Origin: Chamaea fasciata
Taxonomy: Eukaryota; Chordata; Aves; Passeriformes; Sylviidae
Assembly: GCA_029207755.1 (NCBI GenBank)
Contig: JARCOQ010000003.1
Location: forward strand, 42,862,144-42,926,143
Direction of reading: 5' to 3'
Length of the DNA: 64,000 nucleotides
The notes below the pieces were generated by a model, which saw only the letters and a list, made by a program, of their open reading frames with translations, was not told where the DNA came from and did not search any database. Each line of letters begins with the position of its first letter. The first letter of the stretch is position 1. The translations under genes and the position numbers were made by a program. Shown piece by piece: positions 46,601 through 58,597 of this stretch.

Positions 46601-49125
46601 CTTTACTCTTGTTTGGAAGCATACCCTGACACCAGTTGAGTCACTGTCTTTGGAACAGGATCAGAAAGCGATGCCAGCAAAGCCAAACAGCTGCTCTGTT
46701 ACAGTTGCAGGTGAATAATGAAACAAGTGATTCTGGAAAGTGAAATGTATTCACCTGTAAAAACAATCACAACAAAATCTCATCTTTTTCTCTCATATTT
46801 ACATGAGTTTGTTTTAAAAAGCTGTTCAATTTTTTTTTTTTAACAAAATCCTGGCTTAGCTGAAGTTTCTAGGAGTTTTGTGGTTTAATAACTGAGTCTG
46901 GGACTTTTACCTTTCACATTAGGCATCCTGGTTTATTTTATTTTTCTATCTATTAGGAAGATTATCTTTATGCTAATCACATCACAAAGGTATTCCAGAG
47001 GTATTGTAATTACCCACAGAATTAACTAAAGCACAAATTTAGAACATCTCATTTTGAATAGCGTATGATGGTATATCTAACCAAAGCACTGATTAGGGCC
47101 ATGCAAAAATTTTTTTGCTTCAGTTCTGTGCATGATCTAAAAACATATATATTCAAAAGTTCTTTGCATATTAACCCAAAATACCCTGACTTTTACTGGT
47201 TTTTGATGGAAAACAATCATTTGGTGATGAACCTCTTCATTGAAAGTGAAATGAGTTCTGGTTGTGGACAATTGGGTGCTCCACCTCACTGTGCTCTGCC
47301 AGCCCGTGCTTCTGCTTCCCACCAGCCACTCCTTCCCACCCTCCCACCTCACTGCAGCTGTCCCAGTCCATGTTGCAGCCATCATTCAAAAGGTTATTAA
47401 ATGGAAGGAGAGAGGATGAGAGGAATAGCTGGAAAAAAAATCCATATTAGAACATGAGCATGATGTTTCTTACTCTTCTGATCTATGATAGATCTCACAG
47501 TGCCACATATGAAGCTAGTTTAAAAAGAAGGAGATGTCTTGATCATAAAGAGATAAAAATAAATAACGTCTGTGATTTCCTCATTTTTATGCCAGGGAAA
47601 ACATTTTTTTTTAAAAAATTTGATTTGAATTTTCAAGTAGAGCTGGCTTCCCTTCAGCAGTATGTTTTGATGAATACGTTATTTACTACTGAAACAGAAA
47701 AGGTCTCTGGTGAAGCAGTGATGGGGCAGAGAGGGAAAAAACAAAGATGAATGCAAGAAGAAGAAAGGCAGCGTTTGCAGCTGAGCCGTGAGATGAACCA
47801 GAGGTCGAAAGGGACAGAGCTACAGGAAATCTGCTCTTTATGGCAGCAGGTGCAGGGGGAGCTCCCATGCACTGATGTCAATTGGAAGTGAAGGTACCAC
47901 ACAAAGCAGCAGCTATGTGTAGATAATGAGAAACTGAGAGGCCAAGACCAGCAGTGGAAAATGGGTCCATCTGGAGCTTGCACGAGGCCTCAGGAAGTTG
48001 TTTGAGAAGGAAAGAGGCAGCAGCACTACCTTCAGTAGACAGAGAGTTTGTTAAAATTTGGTGTGATTTCTGATGCAGCATGTAAAGCTGTAGCTTCTCA
48101 GCTGCTGTAAGTGGAGAAAAGTTTTTAGTGGGGAAAAAAAAGTTCCTAGTTAATTGTGGAGCTAGTGAAACTCCTGCCAGCACAAAGCAGGCAGTAGCAT
48201 GGGGAAAGGGACAGCAGGCACAACTGGAGAAGTAGTGGAGTGAGCAGGCAGGACAATTTATTTTGGTGGCTATGCCTATATGTGCCATTATAATGAAAAA
48301 ATGGAAATTAAGAAATAGCAAAATTCTCCAGGCCCTTCTGACTAATCTAAACTAGAAGACAGCATTATAGTATCCACTGTTAGGTGTGCTCTTCTGTGTC
48401 ATTTCTTACACTATCCATCTAAATCTAAACATTAACTACTGCCCAGAAATGGATTAGGGCAAACTGGAGTGGGGTAGATTTTTCTACATCTCTGGATGTC
48501 TCACTATGTCATTTGAATCAGATTTAGGATTATGGTTATAATTAGGTTAGGGCACAATTAAAACAGAATTAAAACCCATGGATACTATTCTCCCCTACTA
48601 GCATTTGCTTCAGAATGGTGTCTGCACCTTTTTCTCCAGTTATGCTTAAAGTCTTCACTAAAAACTATCTGCCATCCCCCTGTAACTCCTTCCCAATGGT
48701 CTGGTAATTGAATGATCATGGTTGTTGAAAAGAAGCTCCTTTCTGGATAAAGGAACAGAATGTCATGTTCTATGTACTCACTCACACATATTCACACACA
48801 TTCCTGATTATTGTCTGAGGTGATGAATTACAGTCTGCTGAGTATTCTACTGTGGTGGCACTTTTTATTAAATATACACACTGATGTGAGTACACATGAG
48901 GTAAGGCAAGCTCACCTGAAGAAGAAGAAGTGATGAGGTTTGGGATAACCTTTAACTCTCCTAGTAGATTCAGAACAAATGCAAAGAACTCACTAGCAGG
49001 GCTTTTTCCCCCAGCGCATTTCATGCCCTGCTTCTTTTACATGTATGTTTCTAGACTATGTACCTTTTGGTAGCTTTGTATTGACTAGTGTCTCTTGGAC
49101 CTCTCCTGTTCACTGTATAAACAGC
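40626..49125. other. Intergenic region between TSNAX and the second CpG island, part 2
   Basis: No gene or well-defined transposon is recognised. ORFs reach about 149 codons on either strand without family motifs. The AT-rich block 44820-45420, rich in ATTA and TAAT cores, has the look of conserved noncoding DNA but this cannot be tested from one sequence. Confidence 0.55.
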
Positions 49126-49480
49126 TGAAACAAGTCTGCTGCTGATGCTGAGTTATTTGAGATAGCATGAACAAGAGCTGGCTGCAAAGAACTGCAGAAG
49201 GACCTTCTGAGGTTGAACAACTGGGCAGTCAAACCACAGATGAAATTCACTGTGTGAATTGAATCAGCACCTGCCAGGAAAAAAAATCCTAGCCTCTCAT
49301 ATAAGATGAAAAGCTCTGAAATTATCACAGCCACTGAGAAGGAAACCGTGGCTTTAGTTACATATCAGAAAATGTCAGTTAAGTATATGGCTGCACTCAA
49401 TCAAATGTTACAGACCATTTGCAAAGGAACACAGAACAGAGCAAGAAACATGAAGATGCCACTGCAGCAATCCATAGCAA
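49125..49480 (+). mobile_element. Old CR1/L3-type LINE reverse-transcriptase fragment, + strand
   Basis: A frame beginning near 49128 reads K-SAADAELF (a decayed FADDTKLF catalytic segment). About 50 bases on, it reads ELQKDLLRLNNWAVKPQMKF, the typical CR1-clade stretch following the catalytic motif. Further on, another frame reads KMSVKYMAALNQMLQTICKG, matching the KxSxQCxxAVKKANRMLGxI segment. Several frame shifts and a stop show it is ancient and dead. Confidence 0.78.
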
Positions 49481-49920
49481 ACCTGAACAGTTACTTACTC
49501 CCCTCATCCCAGAAAGCAGAAACAGAAAAAAATTAGGGAGAGGGTGTGTGCAAGGTCAGTCTGATGAGTTTACCACTGCACAGTTTGGAAAAGGGACTGC
49601 ATTATGTGTTAACACAGGAAATCATCAGAGACACACACATATTGGGAAAAAAATATGTTTTTTTCAAGCACAAAAAGCCAGGAGCTCTCAAAGGCAGGGA
49701 GCCATAGCCAGGCTCAGAGCAAGAGCTGGTGCCTTGTGCAGCAGGTGAGACCTGGGCAGCCCCTCACCTGTGGATGCTGTGTGGGCCAAAAGCTGGAGCA
49801 GGCTCAAGGTGGGGCTGAGCAGGCCCTTGGGGAATGTGAGAGCCACTGCAGGCTCCTGACTCAACAAAGCACACCTAGCTGGGGATGCCCTGAGCACACA
49901 CTGGTCACAGGGTGGGTGGG

Positions 49921-50461
49921 TGTCCTGGGTTGTAGTACAGGATGTGCACAAAGTATTCTATCACCATCTTCATGGACTGTTGAATCCAGGTGGGGCAGTG
50001 TTTTCCCAGACCCCCCTCCCTCTGGGCCATTATCTTCTGTTAATGGCCCATCAGATGCCTTGCCCATAACTCACAGATAACTCCCTCCAGGAGCTATCTC
50101 TGTTTATTGGGCCATCAAGGACCCCCTGCATGACTCATCATCCCATTGTGAGATGCTCCGCCCAGGGGGAGGAACCAAGCATTCTCACCTGGATATAATC
50201 TGGGGTTTGGGACAGTACAGGGGCCCCTTACCCACTGGATTCCCAGAGGAATAGAGCTACCAAACCTTTCTACAGAATCACCGCTTCAGGAAGACCACCT
50301 CATCTGGACTGCTTCCATCACCCTGCTCAGGTTGTATTCTGACTCTGTCAGTGGTCTTTTGTATTATTGCATCTACTTCATTTTACTTTCTTTCCTTTTT
50401 TCCTATTAAATTGTATCTCTGACTTGGAGCCTCTCATTAGTTTTGCTTTCAAACCACTACA
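49921..50461 (+). mobile_element. Solo LTR of an endogenous retrovirus (541 bp)
   Basis: The element starts TGTCCTGGGTT and ends AAACCACTACA, so it has the TG...CA ends of an LTR. It is flanked by an exact 5-bp direct repeat, GTGGG at 49916-49920 and 50462-50466, as made by integration. Inside are a TATA-like GATATAATC at 50192-50200 and an ATTAAA poly(A) signal at 50405-50410, in the order expected for an LTR on the + strand. No internal viral genes adjoin it, so it is a recombined solo LTR. A 5-bp duplication suggests an ERVL- or ERV1-like family; the TGTCCTGGGTT start resembles LTRs frequent in songbirds (recollection, not a search). Confidence 0.85.
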
Positions 50462-50466
50462 GTGGG

Positions 50467-52035
50467 ACAGTCCAAAGGGGAAGCGTTGTGGGTGCTGCCT
50501 GGTTCCTGCTTTTGCTGAGACAACTGCCCTGGCTTTGAGCTGGAGGCAAGGCTGTGCTCGATGGGCCCTTTGTCTGCACCCACAGAGCTGCCCCTTTACA
50601 ACCAATTTCTTTCTGAATGATGGGAGCCAGCACGGACATCACTTGAACCAGATGCATTGCAGCAAGGCTGAAGGAAGAAGAAGGATGTGTGGCTATTTTT
50701 GGCATGTGAGGCACAGCTGCCTGCTGTCTTCTCTCACAAGTCAGGAAGGGCACAGACTGGAACAGGAGGTCGAAACTCTCTTAGCATGTCCTGTATTTCT
50801 TAGTAAATGGACTGAAACCAGAGAAAATCAGTAAGATGACAGTTGTTAGATAAACCCGGGCTTTTTTTGCCAACTTTTCCGAATGTTGTGAAAACTTCCT
50901 TGTGCACAGGATGGTGTATTTAACTTACAATTGCATTTCCTGCATCTGAGAAGGAAGGAACATTCTTGAAGACGAGGATGGATGGAGGCCATCTGGAGAA
51001 CACTGATTTCATGTACATGATTAATATTATCTATGAGTGAAGCAGGTACTACTTTAGCAAAGTTAACAAAAGCCATAGTCACTGGGCACTCATAAGCTTA
51101 TATGAAGCTTGTAATGATGGATAACAATAGCAATAAAACTGTCAGTAGAGAAATACTAGGGTTAGCAAAAGAGGATGTATGTGTTAACTAGGGAGGAGAA
51201 GATACACTGGAAATGGTGGAGGACCAAAACTACCTAAAATACAGAACAGGAAAGGGGATTTTAGCAGAAATTCATGTTGTTCCAATGTTATGTAAGTTCG
51301 AGAGGACAGACTCAGGAAAGGTACTGCGATCTTAGGAAAAGTACTTGAAATGATTTGCTGTATATTAAGGGTTACCTCTGGTAGGCAGCTAATCCCCATG
51401 CAGCCACTTGCTGACTCACCTTTTGCCCCAGCAGGATGGGAAAGAGAATCAGAAAGGTAAAAGGGAGAAAACTCATGGGCTGAGGCATAGACAGTTCAAC
51501 AGTAAAGCAAAAGTCACTCAGGCAAGCAAAGCAAAACAAAACAAGGAACTCGTTCACAACTTCCCATGGGCAGGCAGGCATTCAGTCATCCTCAGGAAGG
51601 CAGGGCTCCAACCATGCATAACAGTGAATTTGGAAGAAAAATGCCATAAATTTGAATGTCCTCTCTTCCTCCTCCTTCCCCCAACCATTACCGTTGGGCA
51701 TGACATCATGTGGACAGATGGTTTGGAATATCCCTTGGGTTGTTGAGGTCAGGCTGTCCCAGCTGTGTCCCTCCCCAGCTTCTTGTACACCCCAGCCTGC
51801 TCACTGGCCAGGGCAGTTCAAGAAGCCGTGCAAGCACTGCCCAGCTAAAACATCCCTGACTCTGGCCACAAACCCAAAACAGAGTCCTAAAAAAGCTACT
51901 CTGAAGAAAATTGCCTCTATACCAACAAAACCCCATACATTTATATAAATGATGGCACCTTTCAACAAAATGAAAAGCTCTGTGACATAAAGATATGTGG
52001 AATCATACAAAAGAAATGGAAATACATACATAGAA
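50467..52035. other. Intergenic region between solo LTR and CR1 copies
   Basis: No gene is supported. Short ORFs on both strands look random. Confidence 0.55.
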
Positions 52036-52037
52036 TT

Positions 52038-52150
52038 CACAGTATCACAGAATATACTGAGCTGGAAGGGACCCACAAGGATCATCCACTCCAAGTCCCA
52101 AGAATCACACTCTCAGGAGCGTTGTCCAAATGCTTCCTGAACACTGGCTA
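52038..52150 (-). mobile_element. CR1 LINE 3' terminus, - strand
   Basis: TATCACAGAATATACTGAGC, TGGAAGGGACCCACAAGGAT and CATCCACTCCAAGTCC are the complement of a CR1 3' end (TCCCTTCCAGCTC...TTCTGTGATA). It is followed by the GTTGTCCAAATGCTTCCTGA segment typical of the 3' region. Confidence 0.9.
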
Positions 52151-52411
52151 CTTGAAGCCAAACTTCAATGTTCAATGAATACCATAATAACTGTACACGT
52201 CTTGCTAAATTCAGTGATTGACATGCAAAGCAGCGCCAGAGTAAGGCTCACAAACTGTCACATGACGGCTCTGAGACCAAGCAATGGCCAGTTTGGCTAA
52301 ACCTGAAAATAAATTGTTTTTCAAGAGTATGTTTGGTATATATATTTGTTGTTATGCTGGGCCATGTGAGACGGAGGCCATATATCTGCATGCGTAGCAT
52401 AGGTCGTGTCC

Positions 52412-53135
52412 TTCACCTGGGGTGAATAACCCCAAGCACTGGTATGGGTTAGGGTCTGACCTGATGGAAAGCAGCTCTGTGGAGAAGGACCTGAAGGTCC
52501 TTGTGGACAACAAGCTGTCTGTGAGCCATGCCCAGAACCACATGGACTAGAAAACTGATGGAATCCTGGGATGCATTAGGAAGAGCATTGCCAGCAGGTC
52601 AAGGATGGGTAGCCTGACCCTCTAATAAGTCCTGGTGAGGCATATCTGGAGTGCTGTGTCCAGTTCTGGGCTCCTCAGTACAGGAGTGACAGGGAGATCT
52701 TGGAGCTGGTTCAGCGGAGGGATACAGAGATGATTAAGGGCCTGGAGCATCTCCCCTGGGGGGAAAGGCTGAGGGAGCTAGACCTGTTCAGCCTCAAGAG
52801 AGACAACTGAGAGGGGACATTATCCACGTTCTTAAGTATCTGAAGGGGAGGGTGTCAAGAGGATAGAGCCAGGCTCTTCCCGGTGGTGCCGAGCAATAGG
52901 ATGAGGCAACGGGCAGAAACCAATGCACAGGAAATCCCACCTGATTATGGGGAAGAACTTCTTTACTCTGCGGGCACGGGAACAGATTGTGCGAAGACGT
53001 TGTTGAGTTTCCCTCACTGGAGATACTCCAGAACCATCTGGACACAATTCTGTGCCATGTGCTCTAGGACGACTCTGCTTGAGCAGAGAGCTTGAGCGGC
53101 TGTGGTCCTTTCCAATCGGACCGATTCTGTGATTC
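52412..53135 (+). mobile_element. CR1 LINE 3' portion, + strand (~0.72 kb)
   Basis: It starts in the ORF2 end (AATAACCCCAAGCACTGGTA, GGAGAAGGACCTGAAGGTCC, GTGGACAACAAGCTGTCTGT), passes GTGCTGTGTCCAGTTCTGGG and the untranslated region (GAGGGTGTCAAGAGGATAGA), and ends in CCGATTCTGTGATTCC. The 3' end is only about 20 bp from the start of the second CpG island. Minus-strand ORFs at 52794-53047 are shadows. Confidence 0.95.
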
Positions 53136-53382
53136 CCCGATTCCTCTCTCGCCTAACTTAATGCTGCAGACCCGCGGGAACAGAGCCTGCAGAGCCCGAC
53201 ACCCCTGCGCGGGCGGGAGCGCGGAGTACCCGGGTTCCCTGGGGCAGCCCCGGCCTCCACCCTCCGGAGCCGGGCCCGCCCGCCGTCCTCCCGTTCCCCA
53301 GGGCGGTGAAGCTGCCTCGGGCCCGCCTCCGGCGGGGAGTGGCCGGGCCGGGGCCGCTTTCCGCCCGGTGCGGGCCGGGGCC

Positions 53383-53418
53383 GGGATCGGGATCGGGATC
53401 GGGATCGGGATCGGGATG
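53383..53418 (+). repeat. GGGATC hexanucleotide tandem repeat
   Basis: Five perfect GGGATC units (53383-53412) are followed by a sixth unit altered to GGGATG, which contains the putative DISC1 start codon. Translated in the downstream frame, the array would read alternating Gly-Ile. Confidence 0.9.
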
Positions 53419-53464
53419 TGGGGGCCGCAGCCGCGGGCGGGCGGTACCGACAGGCGGCGCCCAG
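53416..53464 (+). CDS. DISC1: Putative DISC1 coding exon 1 (partial gene)
   Basis: Within the second CpG island, ATG at 53416 opens a 49-nt exon, MWGPQPRAGGTDRRRP plus one base, ending at a strong donor CCCAG|GTGAGC. In human, DISC1 follows TSNAX in the same orientation, its first coding exon is similarly short (about 22 codons), glycine-rich and leaves in phase 1; here 16 codons plus one base also leave in phase 1. DISC1 encodes a coiled-coil scaffold of centrosome, mitochondria and synapse. Direct sequence similarity is slight, so the call rests mainly on position and exon shape. An in-frame upstream ATG at 53161 exists, but it would add residues from the edge of a CR1 copy and from the GGGATC repeat. 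An alternative is a lncRNA promoter. The large exon 2 is not in the window. Confidence 0.5.
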
Positions 53465-53580
53465 GTGAGCGGGCGCGGGGCAGCGCGGGGCTGCGGGAGG
53501 AGGGGGCGAGGATGCGGGGGCTGTCCGGCCGGAGACCTCCGCAGGAGCCCCGGAACGGGCACGGGGCACGGGGCGCCCTT

Positions 53581-53604
53581 GCCGGGGCCGGGGCCGGGGC
53601 CGGC
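53581..53604 (+). repeat. Short GGGGCC tandem repeat
   Basis: About three and a half GGGGCC units lie roughly 115 bp inside the putative first intron of DISC1. G-runs of four could form a G-quadruplex. The copy number is low. Confidence 0.75.
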
Positions 53605-56600
53605 AGCGCTGCTCCCCACTGGAGGGGCCGGGCGGCTCGGCTGAGTGCTGCCCTCGGGCTGGGAGCGCCGGCAGCTCTTGGGAGTAGCCCTGAGTATGGG
53701 GAGAATTATACTTGCCTTTTTTTTTTTAAAAAAAAAACCAAACAAACCGGATCTTTCATAGGTTTCATTTCACGGTCCGAAAGTTTTAGGATTTTTAAAA
53801 AGTATTTTAAAAAAATTGTTTATTTTTAATTATTTATTTTTATTTTATTTTTATTTTTTTTTTATTTTTCAAGCCTGGTGATGTTGGCATTTATTTCGAT
53901 GCTAATGCAGCCTAAGAAAGAGTCTTGCGACTTTGTGATAACGTAGCTTTCATTTTTTAACTCAAAAAATAAGGTGCTTTGACTTCACTTCAGCCCATAT
54001 GGGCGTAGCTAGAGTGATACAAAGATACGAATGGGTTTATTTGGTATGGTTTATTTGTTTATTTATTTTTTTTAAACCAACTGCAAAGAGGGAAGTAATG
54101 GTGCTCTTAGAAAAGTCACCCACATTATGTCTCTTGTCCTGGGTTAAGGAAGAAAAAGAAAACTACCCTCTCAGCGGACACTCTGTGTATATATGCTTTT
54201 ATAAATAAATTTTATAAGACTATGACCTCTAATGTGGATGTACTGCTCTTCTTTTCTCTCAGAGAACAGCAATCAGCTGGTCTGAGCTAGGGATGCCCTC
54301 CTTATCAACAGTGGTGCTGGCAAAAGGCTGGAACCACGGGGAAAATACTTCACCTTTCCCAGGACAACTGGGAAAGAAAGGTGTATTTCTCGCTAGGTAT
54401 GTCTGCTGTCTTTCGGGTTGTTTGGGTTGTGTGGTTCTTCCAGCTCCATGAGTCCCCCGAGACTTTCTGCAAACACTTCAGTCGTCCTTGCCAACAGTTT
54501 AATAGAAAACAGCTCATTCCTGTTTTGGTAGTCCGTATTAATCTTAGTGTACAGGTGCTTGAGTAACTTCTTGCTGTGCTTTTGGATAGCGATTTAAGAG
54601 TTCTGCAGTGAAGTGCTTTTATAATAAAGGCTTTCACAAAATATGCTGCAGAAGGTACAGCCGCAAGTACTGCTGCTAATTAGAATTAATGATGGTTTTC
54701 AAAGAAATGAGTGAAGTCCCCTGGGATGCTTTATCTCTTGTTTTGTCCTTTCCTATTGGTTCATTTACTTGCTAATTTGCTCTTGGCCTTACAGTAACTC
54801 CTGAAAATGGGAGGAGTTCTACTTATTAAAACTTTTCTTGGTGTTTAAATACTGAAGTCCCTTTAATGATGTTGTTTGGGTATCCCCCATCTCATTGCTG
54901 AAGCTGACATTGTTGTGGTTCATTCAGGGAAGGCAGTAAGAGTGCTTTTCCAGTTGAACCTACAGTACATTTTTTACTATTCATAGGGCTTCTAGGCCCT
55001 TATGAAACTGCAAAGTGAAGGTATTTAAAATAAATATTTGGTTTAAAAGAAAAAAAAAAAGGCTGAGTTTAGAGATTTATGGTTACTTAAAATATTGGGA
55101 TCACAGCAAGTTGAAGGAATGTACAAGAACCACCAAATGCTTATGTGCAGTGTTTCATGTACTTGATATTAGAACCATATCCAATATGTCTTTTTTTCTT
55201 CCCAGTGTTTGATACTATCAGAGTTATCAATTTTCTTTATAGCTCTTTTTGAGATAGGGCACTGAAAATGGCACTTTCTCATACACGTCACTGATGGTTA
55301 CAGTGCAGCAGCACTCTAAAAAACAGTCAGAGGCAAGTATTGTATTGCCACTGGCTTCCTCCCTCTTTAAATTTAGATAAATCATGCTTTGTTCTCTTCA
55401 GTAAAGTGAAGTCAAAACTTTGAGCCTAAGCTGCTTCTGGTGGAATTGTAGTGGATCCATGTAAGAAAAGAGGATTTATTAGCACCAGGATAAATTAATT
55501 GCGATGAACAGGAGGACAGAAAGCACTGCAAACAATGTTTTGTACTGACAAAAGCGAAAACCCCAAAGGTTAATTCTGACTTTGTTCACAAATTAGGCAC
55601 ACTTGGTTAGGCTTTTTTTGCTCACCATAGCTTGGGCCTTTGACAGCTACTGAACCAGCTGACCTTTCAAGTGCGATTTACTCGAGTGTGTGACGCCGCG
55701 TGAGTGCTCCTCGGGAGTTATGATTTTTTCTTTTCCCATTTCAGCTTTGTGTTTCTTTGAGCGAGCTCCTCTTTCTGATTGAGCAGAGACAGGCTGTGAC
55801 CTTTTCTGGTTTTGGCCATACTGCATATTAATGATTCCTGTGGAAAGGGGTTTTCTTAACTCTTAGGAGTATCGGCCTCCAAGGTGATCAGGAGGGGACC
55901 TGCAGAGTTGCCATAGTGACTTCCAGGTTCATCCTTAGCATCTTGTGTCTTTTTCCAGAAAGCAGGCCTTTCATGCCGTGTCACTTAGATTAGGATTGGA
56001 ACCAGGGTATGTTGTAATACTATTCAATATTCTTGAAGGAAAACTGCTGCAAAACCCTTATGTATTCGGAATGAATGTGCCCTTTGTAAACCAGCAGTCA
56101 CACAAGGAAAAACTTGGCCCTCTGGCACTGAACAAAGGCTGCTGTTCCTATTTTAAGCATGCTAGTATCCTTATTTGAAGGTATTTCCTTAATGCTGTGT
56201 AGTATTAACTGTTTAACCATGTAATTTTCTTTTTTCTTCTCCTTTGGCATTTGGTGTGGATTCCATTAAGAGCTCACCTGAAAAATGCTTTCAGGGAGAA
56301 ATATTTCTTTATCAAGATGCTGTGGAAGCTAACATCCACTATGGACATACTTTGTTTGCTAAACATGAGTTTTCTGTATGGAAATTGAATTAGCTATTGA
56401 CATGGAGTTACTTCCCTATTTATTGATGCTGAGAGTGTGAAGTGCCTTAATGAGTAATCTGGAGTCTGCAGGCAGAGGGGTGAGATCATGTGCTTGCCTC
56501 TAGTAGGGTTTCTTTGTTTGGTGTGATTCCTTTGGGACTTGCAGAATTTGGATTCTGCCTCCCCTTTGTGTGTACTGTAAAATGCTGCTTGTTGTGTTTC

Positions 56601-57884
56601 AGACCCTCCTTCATCTCACAGCCAAGCTTCCTTCCAAAACACCTCTTATTATCTCTGTGTGATATATTTCTAATTGGGACCCAGCTGTCTAATGACTATG
56701 ATCAATGGCACTTTCTGATTTTTCTCACCCCCTCCTCCTTTCCTGTCTTGCTGCTTTACAAATAGGTGTCTTAGTTGTGTCACCCCAGTGTCAGGGCAAA
56801 TTGTCTTGTTACTCTGCTCTTTTTGCCCTCTGTCACTCTGTTTATTCATAACACTGACAAGTGTAAAAAAACCCAACTGAATTAGATTTTACCTTGAGTA
56901 GTAAATATTTGCTACATAAACAGCTCTGTACTTAGAATAAGGGATGGAAAGTGGAAAATATGTGTTCTTCATACTGCTTAGCTAGCTCCTTTAAAGTTGT
57001 ATGCACTATGTTTGTTTATGGGTTGAATGAAAGAGCTACCACTGAACAGAGCAACAACTGAACAGAAATTTGTTAAACACACTGTATGTATGCTTGGATT
57101 ATAAAATCTCCTTGGGAAAGAGCTGTGTGGGAAAAGTGGCTCCTTGAAATTAAGAGCAGAATGGATGTGGCATATGTGACCTTTCTCTGTTCTCTGCAAT
57201 GGCTGAAGAGTTGGTTGTTTGGAGGGCTTTAATGTGCTCTTGTTGAAAGTTTTCCTTTGCTGGGCTGGGAGGTCAGTGGGGCAGGAAACTGTTAGAGAGG
57301 AAAATCTCTTAGTAGGGAGACTTTGAGGCAACCTGTGGAGTGAGAAGTCAGGAGGTTGATAGTGAGTATTGTAAAACTAAATAAAATGAAAGGGCTAGTA
57401 TTTGTGAGAGAGGCAGCAACTGGGAGTTGATACCATTAGATTTTCTGAATTGTTTTGAAAGTCTCCAGATCTTTGTAAGGTGAGGCCTGTGGCCTTGGTG
57501 TAGCTTTTCAAGACCTTTCATAATGGTGAATAATAATAATAGTTATGGAAAATAAGAATCAGAATTATTTCTAAGAATCTGAAATAATTAGAATTACCAG
57601 ATTTTAAGTGATGTTTTGAATGTGTCTGTAGATAATGAAGTTTGTCAATGGCTTCACAACTTTATTGAATGATGGGGTGAGCACCAGAGTCCCTAGCTCA
57701 GCTCATCTATCTGGCAGCAATCTGAGTTTAAAGCACCAGTCTGATAATGGTAAAAATCATCAGCTGGTCTGAAAAATATGCTTTAAGCAATAAAGGAAAC
57801 GTTTTTTAACATCTTTTTGTTTTGTTTTTGGGAAGCCATCAACTCTCCAGAGAGCATGGGAAGGGGAAGAATAGTTGTGGTGGG

Positions 57885-57921
57885 GGTTTTTTTATTTTTT
57901 TATTTTTTTATTTTTTTTTAA
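57885..57921 (+). repeat. T-rich repeat of TTTTTTA units
   Basis: Four T7-8A units in tandem; low complexity. Confidence 0.85.
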
Positions 57922-58072
57922 TGATAGTAGAGTGCTTTTTTGCTGTTTAAGTGGGATACTTAGAGTATTTTGTTTCTGTTATGGTGGCAAGCATTCTTCC
58001 CACTGACATACCAGCGTAGTCTTATGGGTTATCATTAATGCAGATGTGCAGGCACTTGGAATGGTGCTGGGG

Positions 58073-58597
58073 TGTGGGAAACACTAAAAGTAAAAAGGAT
58101 TTTTAGGAGCTGAGAAAGCAGGCCTCAAACAGAAAAAGCTGAGAACTTAGAATATGCTGCAACTGAAAAAGTTTGAAAAGATACACTAGTTTAGAAAGCA
58201 AGGACATGGGAAACAAAGGCTAAGTTTATAGGTTTTGCTTGAATAAACCTTGACACTGCAGAAAATATATGCCTGACAAGATAGCAGAAGGTCTTAAGCT
58301 TAATAAGGGTATTGTGTATTGTAAATAGACAAACTTACGAACGAACATTGTTCAAAGCAGGTGTATGTGTGCTATAATTGATTGGCTAGAACAATTGTCT
58401 GTAAGCTTTAACAATATGTTATTGGCTGAAAAATTTTTAAGATGCTTTGTAACGAAGAAATTTAGGGCTGCTGCTGGCAGATGTGACCTGCTGCCATCCT
58501 TTAGCTGTGTAAAATCCTGTAATGAGACTAACGCTTCATTAAAGATTGAGAAGAGTTACCCCAGCAGCCCTGTCCCATTCCTGCCGTCGCTGACACA
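58073..58597 (+). mobile_element. Probable solo LTR of an endogenous retrovirus (~525 bp)
   Basis: The proposed element begins TGTGGGAAACACTAAAAG and ends GTCGCTGACACA, flanked by CTGGGG (58067-58072) and CTGAGG (58598-58603), a 6-bp duplication with one mismatch. An ATTAAA poly(A) signal lies at 58538-58543, about 55 bases before the end, as in an LTR U3-R-U5 order. A 6-bp duplication fits ERVK-like families. Ends are inferred; no internal viral sequence is present. The ORF at 58365-58601 is not a gene. Confidence 0.6.

Larger units (their letters stand above)
53150..53700 (+). promoter_or_regulatory. DISC1: CpG-island promoter, probably of DISC1
   Basis: This block of high GC and CpG density sits between a CR1 copy ending near 53135 and AT-rich DNA starting near 53700. 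It contains the putative first exon and a splice donor on the + strand. It includes a GGGATC hexanucleotide array and short GGGGCC repeats. No TATA box is evident. Position downstream of TSNAX is what vertebrate synteny predicts for the DISC1 promoter. Confidence 0.65.

Noticed and set aside
53153..53745. Long minus-strand ORFs (138 and 195 codons) across the second CpG island
   Set aside because: Same compositional cause; the Asp-Pro or Ser-Arg dipeptide runs come from the GGGATC array read in reverse.
54261..54410. Possible second exon after the DISC1 first exon (acceptor-like TTTTCTCTCAG at 54251-54261)
   Set aside because: The following sequence in the required phase has no resemblance to DISC1 exon 2, which is large and Ser/Gly-rich; a pyrimidine-AG match alone is weak evidence.
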